A stretch of DNA of 34,211 bases from Caulobacter sp. (GTDB lineage Bacteria; Pseudomonadota; Alphaproteobacteria; Caulobacterales; Caulobacteraceae), in NCBI GenBank assembly GCA_028291055.1, contig JAQGIP010000138.1, positions 1-34,211 of the forward strand, given 5' to 3'. The notes beneath the pieces were generated by a model. That model had not been told where the DNA came from, ran no database searches, and was given only the letters and a program-made list of their open reading frames with translations. Every line of letters begins with the position of its first letter. Position 1 is the first letter of the stretch. This document shows positions 19,607-26,173 of this stretch, one piece after another. A program made the translations under genes and the position numbers.

Positions 19607-20507
19607 AGGGCTGGGTCGGATGGTTGGGAAGCACGTGCTCGATGTAGGCCTTAAGCGCCTCGGTGGCGACGGCGGCGTCGGGGTCGAGGCGATCGGGCGG
19701 GATCAGCGGGCCGCAGGTCAGGGTGAAGGCGCGGCCGCGCTTGTTGAGCAGCTCATGGAAGAGGGTGATGTCGCGCAGCTCGGTGGAGAGCCCGTGGAAG
19801 AAGTGGAAGAGGGTGGACCAGGGGCCGGCGAGGTGCATGGGCAGGACGGGCGCGTCGTATTTGCGCGCGATGGACAGCGCCGTGGGCATCCAGGGGCTTT
19901 CGGCCAGCACCCCGTCGGGACCCTTGCGCGCCAGGCGCCCGGCCGGGAAGACCACCAGGGCGCGCTCGGCCTCCATGGCCTCCCGCGTCATGGCCAGGGT
20001 GAGGCGGGTGCGCTCGCGGGTGCGCTTGGCCTCCACCCACTCCACCGGGATCAGCACCTCGCCGAACCCCGGCGAGACCCGGTGGGCGTCGGAGTTGGCG
20101 TAGAAGACGAGGTCGGGACGGATGGCCTTCAAGGCGTCATAGACCGCCACCCCGTCGGCGATGCCGGTGGGATGGTTGGCGATGATCAGCGCCCGGCCGG
20201 AACGCGGCGCATGCTCCAGCCCCCGGGCCTCGACCTTCAGCGCCAGCAGGGCCGACACATAGTCCAACGCCGCGCGGCCCGGCAGCGGCGCGATGGCGTC
20301 GGCCATGCGCCGCGCCTTGCCATAGTCGAGCAGGGCATAGAGGGGCGGGCGCAGCAGCGGCCAGGCGGGCGAGCCGGCCCAGCGCGGCGCGCGCTCCTCG
20401 ATCAGGGTGTCGACGATGTGGTCGTGGCCATGGGCCCGGCGCGGGGCCGTGGGCGCGGCGGCGATCGCGGAGGCGCTCGCAGAGGGGGCGGGGCTGACTT
20501 GCGTCAT
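19599..20507 (-). CDS. Lysophospholipid acyltransferase-like protein
   Basis: 302 residues with the glycerolipid acyltransferase (PlsC-like) fold. Motif I reads 'IIANHPTGIADG' (residues 108-119), where His112 and Asp118 are five residues apart rather than the classical four, a form shared with hemolysin-like and other divergent members. 'ALVVFPAGRLAR' is motif III-like (FPxG) and 'APVLPMHLAGP' motif IV-like. The substrate cannot be told; acyl transfer to a lysolipid is the family role. The N-terminus is Ala/Ser-rich without a clear signal. First gene of a tight cluster with tsaE, amgK, murU, addB and addA. Confidence 0.78.
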   Translation of the reverse strand: MTQVSPAPSASASAIAAAPTAPRRAHGHDHIVDTLIEERAPRWAGSPAWPLLRPPLYALLDYGKARRMADAIAPLPGRAALDYVSALLALKVEARGLEHAPRSGRALIIANHPTGIADGVAVYDALKAIRPDLVFYANSDAHRVSPGFGEVLIPVEWVEAKRTRERTRLTLAMTREAMEAERALVVFPAGRLARKGPDGVLAESPWMPTALSIARKYDAPVLPMHLAGPWSTLFHFFHGLSTELRDITLFHELLNKRGRAFTLTCGPLIPPDRLDPDAAVATEALKAYIEHVLPNHPTQPFA

Positions 20508-20819
20508 GCGGTGGAGGTTAGGGGGTTGCGGGTGGGGAGGTCAAAGGGGGGGTGGGGCGAAGATGCCAAGGCCCGACGACGGGCGGCGGGTACGATCTCC
20601 CTAGCGCTCTCCTTATTGTGCGTTGCAGGGTGTCGGGCTGCGGCGGAGGCGACTTCGCACGGCGGGATTTGTTGCGGCTTGTCGAAGATGGCGGGTGCGT
20701 AGCGGTAGGGAAAGAGTCCTCCGAGCCGGCAAGGAAATAGTCAGGCGATCGCAATCCTGCAGCTTAGCTGCGGTACGATGGAGCGGCGCGTGGTGCCTCC
20801 ACGTCAAGGGCCGATGTGA
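20508..20819. other. Intergenic left border of the accessory island
   Basis: 312 bases without a supported gene. The left part (about 20508-20640) is GC-rich like the flanking chromosome and should hold the promoter of the acyltransferase-tsaE operon. From about 20690 rightward the sequence becomes less GC-rich. A small hairpin (GCAGC-TAA-GCTGC) lies near 20759-20771 and could end the leftward island operon, though there is no T-run. I saw no tRNA fragment, integrase or direct repeat marking the border. Confidence 0.4.
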
Positions 20820-21014
20820 TCAGTCCCGCTTGCGCTTCTTGCGTGGCAAGAGTCTGAGCGTTGGCAACTCCTGCCCCGTCTCGCCAACGGAACGACTAAC
20901 AACCGCTGGGTGTCGGGGGGCAAGTTTCTGTAGAAAGCGTTCGTATGCGGAGTGGGGCTCCGGATCGGCCGCGGGTGTCGAACGCGGCGCGCGATAGCGT
21001 TCTCCCTTGCTCAA
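20820..21014 (-). CDS. Small basic protein of unknown function, last gene of the island's leftward operon
   Basis: 64 residues, not recognised. It starts with TTG at 21014, which overlaps the stop of the Ntn-hydrolase-like gene (TTGA); a strong GGAGGA stands about seven bases before it, which makes translation likely in spite of the weak start codon. The sequence has a Pro-rich N-terminal third, a short helix 'SAYERFLQKLAP' (about 22-33) and a very basic end 'LRLLPRKKRKRD'. The basic tail could bind nucleic acid or a partner protein; that is a guess. Confidence 0.6.
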   Translation of the reverse strand: MSKGERYRAPRSTPAADPEPHSAYERFLQKLAPRHPAVVSRSVGETGQELPTLRLLPRKKRKRD

Positions 21015-22327
21015 GGCTGTTCCTCCGAAATGGGGGGTCTGCTGGCATAACGATTAGTAACAAAATGCGGGTTTAATCCTGCCTGGAAGTAGTGCTTCCG
21101 GTCGATCCAGATGAAGCCGTCGCCCTTAGAAATAACGGCCACATCAACCGGCCCTCCCACCGTCTCAAGCGACATGGACATCCGCTTTTTAAACGAGTTC
21201 AGGTTGACCAGGGACGTGGCTACGCTGGCGATTTCATCTTTTGGAGCGTGGGTCAGTGCATTTTCCAACTCGTTGCGGTCGCGTTTGAAGGTGCCCATGT
21301 CGTTGACAAAGCGCTCCATGACCTCGTCCCGCGTTGCATCCAATACACCCTCAAGCGCGGCCTTCGCCTCGGGAGTGGGGCAGGCCTCAATAGCCTTGGT
21401 CGTGAGTTCCTCGGCGGCCTGATAAGCACGCTTCACTAGCATTGCCTCGGCATCTTCCGAAATTCCCTGCAGGAAAACGTTAGACATGTCGGAGTCCGCG
21501 AAAATCCCTATGTGAACGGGTTCCGATTCGCTGATCCGTACCGTCTCATCCATATCGACCTTCAATTTACCCCCATAGATCTCACCGATGCCATAGGAGC
21601 GGAGGACCGGAAAGAAGTCATCGCGTCCGAAGCCTGCGACCACTACGCCAGAGAACGTGGAGTCCGGCACCGAGTCTCGATCGACCCAAAGGCCTGCCAA
21701 TTCGGTCAGCAGCCGCACTTCATCCTGCTCGGCCACCCACGACTTGGTACGAAAGTACTGGGTCACAAGTTTGGATATCTCGCCCGAACACTGGCCGCGC
21801 AGTTGGTCGCCTATCCCTGCGGTTAGGCTGGGACTCAGTTCCAGTTCCGCCCAAGCGGCATGCACTATGCGGATTTCCTCCGCCACCAGCGAACTGCGAA
21901 GCGTTGCACGATCCGTCGTCTCGTCCGCCTTGGCTTCTGCCTGCTCGATCCGATACCTGATCGTGCGCGCGATTTCGGAATAGTGTGCGCGTACCATGTC
22001 CAGAAAGTAGCGGGTCTGAAGCTCGGGCGTGAAGAGCTCAGCCTTGCTCTCCACAAAATCCAGAAAGGCCTGGGCGTACTCCTCCAGCCGGGCGAACTCT
22101 TGATCACCGAGTTCGTCTCGAAACACCTTGATCAGCGTTTCCCAGGGCACGCCCAGCAAGAGGCCGTTGTTGTAGACCATCACGCCGACTGGGTGGCGGC
22201 GCGACAGCATGAAGAGCTTGTTTGCGGAATTGTAGACCTTATTCCGCTGCCCCGCGCCGACCGTGACCGCGCTATCGGCGGCCAACGCCACCGCCAAACG
22301 GTTCATAACGGCGATTTCGGAAGTCAT
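21011..22327 (-). CDS. Proteasome beta/HslV-like Ntn hydrolase, divergent
   Basis: 438 residues. The N-terminus reads as a proteasome beta subunit start: after Met removal Thr2 would be the terminal nucleophile, 'LAVALAADSAVTVG' (11-24) matches the 'GVVLAADSRAT' hairpin with Asp18, and 'NKLFMLS' (36-42) carries Lys37 at the place of catalytic Lys33. In proteasome numbering these are T1, D17 and about K36. Strand-like segments follow the same order: 'PVGVMVYNNG' (46-55), 'FSGVVVAGFG' (225-234), 'PVLRSYGIGEIYGGK' (240-254), a helix 'ISEDAEAMLVKRAYQAAEEL' (289-308) and a closing pair 'VDVAVISKGDGFIWI' (394-408). A mostly helical insertion of about 150 residues (62-215) makes it longer than proteasome subunits (200-250). 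No propeptide is present, as in HslV. GAGGG precedes the ATG. Peptidase activity is inferred, not shown. Confidence 0.68.
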   Translation of the reverse strand: MTSEIAVMNRLAVALAADSAVTVGAGQRNKVYNSANKLFMLSRRHPVGVMVYNNGLLLGVPWETLIKVFRDELGDQEFARLEEYAQAFLDFVESKAELFTPELQTRYFLDMVRAHYSEIARTIRYRIEQAEAKADETTDRATLRSSLVAEEIRIVHAAWAELELSPSLTAGIGDQLRGQCSGEISKLVTQYFRTKSWVAEQDEVRLLTELAGLWVDRDSVPDSTFSGVVVAGFGRDDFFPVLRSYGIGEIYGGKLKVDMDETVRISESEPVHIGIFADSDMSNVFLQGISEDAEAMLVKRAYQAAEELTTKAIEACPTPEAKAALEGVLDATRDEVMERFVNDMGTFKRDRNELENALTHAPKDEIASVATSLVNLNSFKKRMSMSLETVGGPVDVAVISKGDGFIWIDRKHYFQAGLNPHFVTNRYASRPPISEEQP

Positions 22328-22339
22328 AGATTTCTGCCC

Positions 22340-22675
22340 TCAGCGCGGCCGCGGCCGCAACGTGGAATCGAAGTCCTCTTCCTCAGGGTCCTGGGGCGGG
22401 CCAAATACGGCACGAAGCGGCGCCGCCTGAAGTTCCCCCGTTTCAGTTCGCGCATAACTCGAACCTGCGCGAAGATCGCGCGAACGGCGTCGCGTTGGCG
22501 GCAGGCTGAGACCGGTGGACGCATATCCGTACGTGCGCAGCGCGTTCGCAAACAAAGCCCGCACACGGGTTGCCCCTCCTTCCTCCAGCACCGCCTCATC
22601 GGACGCGCTCAAAATATCTTCCTCTGCGGCAGTTCGCAGCGATTCTAACCGGTCATCATCATGTCGTTCAGCCAT
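22340..22675 (-). CDS. Unknown 111-residue protein of the island's leftward operon
   Basis: Not recognised. The ATG at 22675 overlaps the stop of the sigma-like gene by eight bases; a GTG at 22687 is the alternative and would add four residues. The N-terminal half is acidic and helical ('DDDRLESLRTAAEEDILSA'), the middle has 'ATRVRALFANALRTYGY', and the C-terminal third is Pro/Arg-rich with an acidic patch ('DPEEEDFDS') and no predicted fold. Only 12 bases separate it from the Ntn-hydrolase-like gene, so the two are almost certainly co-transcribed. An adaptor or substrate role for the peptidase is possible but not shown. Confidence 0.6.
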   Translation of the reverse strand: MAERHDDDRLESLRTAAEEDILSASDEAVLEEGGATRVRALFANALRTYGYASTGLSLPPTRRRSRDLRAGSSYARTETGELQAAPLRAVFGPPQDPEEEDFDSTLRPRPR

Positions 22676-23237
22676 CGGAGGTTTCACTTTCCTCTAACCA
22701 GGCGCCTACTGAGCGCCTGAAGCGCTTTCGCGCAGCATCGTACGTCTGGGCAGAGATGCCCGCCCGAGTGCAGGTTTCTGCAGCGGTCTCGCCGCGTTCG
22801 AGTCCCGCGATAACTTGGCCTACCAAAGCGTCACCTTCGACGCGGGCCAGCAACTGGCGAAGGATGTCGCGAGCGACCACGTCACGATCAGGGCCCGGTG
22901 AATCATCAGAGACACTAGTTGCCTCGTCCATGTCGTGTGTGCCAGACCGATATCCGTCCTGCGCTCGCCGCCGACGCTCTTCCTCGGCCAAGCTGCGAAT
23001 GGTTCCACGCAAGAAGACAACTAGAGGCAAATGGCGCGGCCAACGCCGAGTGCCGGCCAAGACTCGGGCAACCGCCTCATTCAACAGGTCTTCCCAATCC
23101 CAAGGCTTGATCCCGGCAGCACGGATACGCGCGAACCGTTGAACCCGAATAAGGTCCGCCGCGCTCATGGATGCGAGTTCGCGCGCAGCCTCTCCTGGGG
23201 ATGCGTAGTCCCTGTCGCGTTCGTCCTGGACCGCCAT
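22668..23237 (-). CDS. Sigma-70 family (ECF-like) factor, divergent
   Basis: 189 residues from ATG 23237; ATG 23246 is an equally possible start. Region 2 is at about 28-92: 'ARIRAAGIKPWDWEDLLNEA' resembles sigma region 2.1-2.2, and 'VVFLRGTIRSLAEEERRRRA' resembles 2.3-2.4. A linker follows (95-118), then a region 4-like helix-turn-helix at about 122-176 ('LERGETAAETCTRAGIS' and 'TYDAARKRFRRSV'). It is therefore probably a dedicated transcription factor for the island. It heads the leftward operon and is divergent from the ubiquitin-like operon with about 120 bases between them, so it may control both. No anti-sigma gene is recognisable, though the next gene is a candidate by position. Confidence 0.7.
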   Translation of the reverse strand: MAVQDERDRDYASPGEAARELASMSAADLIRVQRFARIRAAGIKPWDWEDLLNEAVARVLAGTRRWPRHLPLVVFLRGTIRSLAEEERRRRAQDGYRSGTHDMDEATSVSDDSPGPDRDVVARDILRQLLARVEGDALVGQVIAGLERGETAAETCTRAGISAQTYDAARKRFRRSVGAWLEESETSDG

Positions 23238-23246
23238 GGCAAACAT

Positions 23247-23364
23247 GCCCTCTCTTGCGGATGAGGCGCGGGGTTTTGGACGCCATGCAAACAATTTATT
23301 TTACCGCGTCCGGAAAAGATGCGCTGGCCCGCATACCCCGTCGAACAGCTTGATGGAGGCAGAC
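23247..23364. promoter_or_regulatory. Shared divergent promoter region of the two island operons
   Basis: The gap between the divergent start codons is about 120 bases and must hold both promoters. It has an AT-rich patch at 23288-23303, unusual in this GC-rich window. On the plus strand TTGGAC (23276-23281) is followed after 15 bases by TATTTT (23297-23302), a poor but possible -35/-10 pair. On the minus strand TAAAAT (23303-23298) could be a -10. These assignments are weak. A GGAGG at 23355-23359 is the ribosome site for the plus-strand gene. Confidence 0.45.
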
Positions 23365-24048
23365 ATGTCGGACGATGACCACAACCACGGCGACGGCGAT
23401 CCCGGCAAAAAGCCGAAGCTGTTCCGCGTGCAGATCGACAAGCAAATCTTGGAAACGGCAAATGCTTCACCCACCGCCCGGGAGTTGCTGACGTTGGCGG
23501 GCAAGACGCCGGCGGAGCAATACGCACTCTATCTCAAGCGGAAGGGCGGCCAGCCCGAGCGACTGGCAATCGACCAACACGTCGATCTTACTGACGAAGG
23601 CATTGAACGCTTCGTAACTCTGCCGCTCGACCAGACGGAGGGCTTAGGCTCACGGCGCGACTTTGACCTGCCGAGTGAGGACCGCGAATGGTTGGATGGG
23701 CTTGGCCTGAACTACGAGTTGGTTCGGGAGGGCGAGGTGCTCCGAATAGTGATCCATCGCTGGCCGGTGCCGCCCGGCTACAACGCGACAGAAGTGAGCG
23801 CCAATGTCCGCATAGAGCCCGGCTATCCCGATTCTCAGATCGACATGGTCTACTTCTATCCGGCGCTTGCTCGCAGTAACGGGGGGACCATCGGGGCTCT
23901 CGCCGAGGATGCCTTCGACAACAAAACTTGGCAGCGCTGGAGTCGCCACAGGACCCCCGCCAACCCCTGGCGCCCAGGTGTCGATAATCTCGCGACCCAT
24001 TTCGGTCTGGTGAGCGAATGGCTCCAGCGCGAACTCGCGAAGGGATAG
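23365..24048 (+). CDS. Ubiquitin-like domain fused to a cysteine-free E2-like domain
   Basis: 227 residues from ATG 23365, chosen because GGAGG lies five bases before it (an ATG at 23353 lacks a site). Residues 1-18 are an Asp/His/Gly-rich disordered leader. Residues 19-93 form a Multi_ubiq-type beta-grasp domain: 'KLFRVQIDKQ', 'PTARELLTLAGKTPAEQYALY', then 'VDLTDEGIERFVTLPLDQTEG'. Residues 98-227 match the prokaryotic E2 family E: 'WLDGLGLNYELV', 'LRIVIHRWPVPPGYN', 'YPDSQIDMVYFYPAL', 'WQRWSRHR', 'GVDNLATHFGLVSEWLQREL'. There is no cysteine anywhere, so a classical E2 thioester is impossible. The Ubl ends in a Glu-Gly (92-93) that may be exposed by cutting the fusion. First gene of a three-gene operon with E1-JAB and DUF6527. 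Confidence 0.87.
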   Translation: MSDDDHNHGDGDPGKKPKLFRVQIDKQILETANASPTARELLTLAGKTPAEQYALYLKRKGGQPERLAIDQHVDLTDEGIERFVTLPLDQTEGLGSRRDFDLPSEDREWLDGLGLNYELVREGEVLRIVIHRWPVPPGYNATEVSANVRIEPGYPDSQIDMVYFYPALARSNGGTIGALAEDAFDNKTWQRWSRHRTPANPWRPGVDNLATHFGLVSEWLQRELAKG

Positions 24049-24052
24049 TCCG

Positions 24053-25450
24053 TTGGCACCCGTCACGCTTACGCTAACTGAGAGCCATCAAGCCGAGCTT
24101 AGGCAGCATCTCTTTCCTGCCGATAAATTGGAGGCGGTGGCCTTCCTAATATGCGGTCGTCGCGATGGCTCACGCCACCGACTCTCGGTTCGCGACGTGG
24201 TGCTGGTGCCGTATGAGCGCTGCAGCGTTAGGGCGCCTGATCGAGTGACATGGCCCACGGATGTGCTGCCGCCTCTTCTTAGCGAAGCAGAGCGCCGTGG
24301 CGATGCAATCATCAAGATTCACGGCCACGTTGGATTCGACCGTTTCTCGGAGATCGACGACCATTCCGACAGAGAACTCTTCCCCTCTATCTATTGCTGG
24401 CTGGCTACCGACGCGCCACATGGCAGTGCGATATTGATGGATGATGGGCGGATTTTCGGGCGTGTCTGCGACGCCCTTGGACAATTTCATCCGTTCGAAC
24501 GGGTTACGGTCGTAGGCGACGACCTGCGGGTTTATGCACCGCAGCGTGAGGACGAACCCGTGCCCGAAACCGGGCGACGGATCGCCCAAACATTTGGAAA
24601 GGGCACCTTCGCGGCATTGCGCGCGCTAAAGGTCGGCGTTGTGGGCTGCTCGGGTACCGGGAGCCCCACGATCGAGATGCTGGCGCGCAATGGAGTGGGG
24701 GAACTAGTTCTGGTCGATCCGGATGTGGTCGAACTCAAGAACCTCAATCGAATCCTAAACTCGACTGCGGCAGACGCGAATACCGCCCGCCCCAAGGTGA
24801 AAGTTCTTGCTGGTGCGATCTCCGCCATGGGCCTGGGCACCGTAGTGACTACCTTTGCACGCGATCTTTTTGCTCGCGAGGTTGTCCAAGCCCTCGCCGA
24901 CTGCGACGTTCTTTTCGGTTGCATGGATTCGATAGACGGCCGACACCTTCTCAATCGACTGGCTACCTTCTACTGCATTCCCTACTTCGACCTCGGCGTG
25001 AAGCTGGAGGCCGACGGTCAAGGCGGCGTTGATCAGGTGGCCGCCAGCGTCCACTACTTGAAACCTGGTGGTTCGAGTCTTCTTAGCCGCCACGTCTACA
25101 CGGGTGAGCAGCTCCGCGCTGCGGGATTAGCGCGCACAGACCCGACCAGTTATCGGCGGCAGGTGAAAGAAGGTTATATCCGCGGCGCGGCTGAAGACCG
25201 GCCAGCCGTAATCCACGTCAATATGCTTATTGCCAGCTTGGCTGTGAACGAGTTTTTAGCGCGGCTGCACCCCTTTCGGCTCGAACCAAACGGCGAATTC
25301 GCGGTGCGCCGAGTGAGTCTCAGCCATGATATCTTTGCCCGTGAGGCCGATGGAGAACCTTGCCCGGCGCTTGCGCGCCACGTGGGTCGCGGGGATGTCG
25401 AACCTCTGCTCGATTGGCCTGAACTCAGCCTTCCCAGGAAGGCCGCTTGA
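24053..25450 (+). CDS. JAMM/JAB deconjugase fused to a ThiF/E1 ubiquitin-activating domain
   Basis: 465 residues, TTG start four bases after the previous stop, preceded by AGGGA. The N-terminal part (about 5-150) is a JAB metalloprotease with a complete JAMM motif: Glu27 in 'KLEAVAFLICG', His90 and His92 in 'KIHGHVG', and Ser99/Asp102 in 'FSEIDDHSD'. The C-terminal part (about 175-410) is an E1/ThiF adenylation domain: nucleotide loop 'VGVVGCSGTGSPTIEMLARN' (194-213), 'LVLVDPDVVELKNLNR' with Asp222 and Arg233, Lys248 in 'ARPKVK', and Asp292 in 'LFGCMDSIDGRH'. No CxxC zinc pairs of ThiF/MoeB type are seen. It should adenylate the Ubl C-terminus and also remove Ubl from targets. The stop overlaps the next start (TGATG). 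Confidence 0.9.
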   Translation: MAPVTLTLTESHQAELRQHLFPADKLEAVAFLICGRRDGSRHRLSVRDVVLVPYERCSVRAPDRVTWPTDVLPPLLSEAERRGDAIIKIHGHVGFDRFSEIDDHSDRELFPSIYCWLATDAPHGSAILMDDGRIFGRVCDALGQFHPFERVTVVGDDLRVYAPQREDEPVPETGRRIAQTFGKGTFAALRALKVGVVGCSGTGSPTIEMLARNGVGELVLVDPDVVELKNLNRILNSTAADANTARPKVKVLAGAISAMGLGTVVTTFARDLFAREVVQALADCDVLFGCMDSIDGRHLLNRLATFYCIPYFDLGVKLEADGQGGVDQVAASVHYLKPGGSSLLSRHVYTGEQLRAAGLARTDPTSYRRQVKEGYIRGAAEDRPAVIHVNMLIASLAVNEFLARLHPFRLEPNGEFAVRRVSLSHDIFAREADGEPCPALARHVGRGDVEPLLDWPELSLPRKAA

Positions 25451-25845
25451 TGGACGTCTTCGCTCGTCTTCGAGAGTTCTATGCCAGCATTGCGACCGCC
25501 ATTCGCCCACTTACCGCGAAGGCAGTTGATGACGTGCCCGACCAACTTGATCCACAGTATGTCTATCTGGTAGGCGATGATGGCGCGCCCTGGTCTGTGG
25601 CAATGCTCTGCCCCTGTAAGTGTGGTGCTGTGATTCAGCTCAGCCTCTTGGAGCGGGATCGACCGCGCTGGCGTGTGGATGTCCTTGAGAACGATACTGT
25701 CAGCCTTTACCCCTCGGTCTGGCGCACAAAGGATTGCTATAGTCATTTCGTGCTAAGGCGCGGGCGGATTTATTGGGCACAGCGTGGGCCGCCCCGCGTT
25801 GCCGATCTAGGCGCGCCGACGATTCGTAGGGACGTCAGGGCCTAA
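25450..25845 (+). CDS. DUF6527 (BubE-like) protein, probable Ubl protease
   Basis: 131 residues from the ATG at 25450, coupled to the E1 gene by a one-base stop/start overlap; AGGAAGG precedes it. The DUF6527 pattern is clear: a 'LCPCKCGAVIQLSLL' cysteine cluster (Cys54, Cys56, Cys58), 'RPRWRVDV', 'SLYPSVW', then 'DCYSHFVLRRGRIYWA' with Cys96 and a Ser98-His99 pair. The cysteines probably hold a zinc. From memory, this family was recently described in Bub operons as a Ser-His dyad protease that processes and removes Ubls. The neighbouring Ubl-E2 and JAB-E1 genes fit that exactly. Which Ser and His are catalytic here is my inference. Confidence 0.83.
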   Translation: MDVFARLREFYASIATAIRPLTAKAVDDVPDQLDPQYVYLVGDDGAPWSVAMLCPCKCGAVIQLSLLERDRPRWRVDVLENDTVSLYPSVWRTKDCYSHFVLRRGRIYWAQRGPPRVADLGAPTIRRDVRA

Positions 25846-26173
25846 CCCCACAGCATTCCGATCAGGCCCGCAAGTACGGTAAATTCACTGGCAAGACCCC
25901 CGCCGCCTCGCGTGAATACTCCGACCCAACCGGTGACGCCTCCACCGCCCACGCCAGAACCCACCTACCCTTCAACTCAGTAAGCCCCTCCGACTGCTGC
26001 GCAGACACCTCCGCGCGGCCGGCTCGCTGCAGGCTCGCCTGGGGAGGCGGGCGGGCGCAGGAGATAAGGCCGCCGGCGCCCACCCCGGATTCATTGCCGA
26101 TAATACACTCGCCTGACCCACGCCGATCCAACACCTTGGCCCTCGCGACGGAGATCGTGAGGGGGGCGGGTTG
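25846..26173. other. Intergenic right border of the accessory island
   Basis: About 330 bases without a supported gene. Composition returns to the chromosomal high-GC type from about 25900. A segment at about 25988-26020 (CCCCTCCG, a small CTGC-TGC-GCAG hairpin, then CACCTCC) with a GGGGAGG at 26040-26046 resembles a worn copy of a dispersed intergenic repeat of this bacterial group. I see no integrase, tRNA or direct repeat matching the left border. The promoter of the CPBP gene should lie at the right end. Confidence 0.4.

Noticed and set aside
20623..20997. Plus-strand frame of 124 codons at the left island border
   Set aside because: No ribosome site and Arg/Cys-rich composition; it opposes the minus-strand 64-residue gene, which has a strong ribosome site and stop-start overlap.
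25842..25964. Minus-strand 40-residue frame (GTG start), Gly-rich with a hydrophobic tail
   Set aside because: It looked toxin-like, but it has no good ribosome site or known relative and overlaps the end of the DUF6527 gene.
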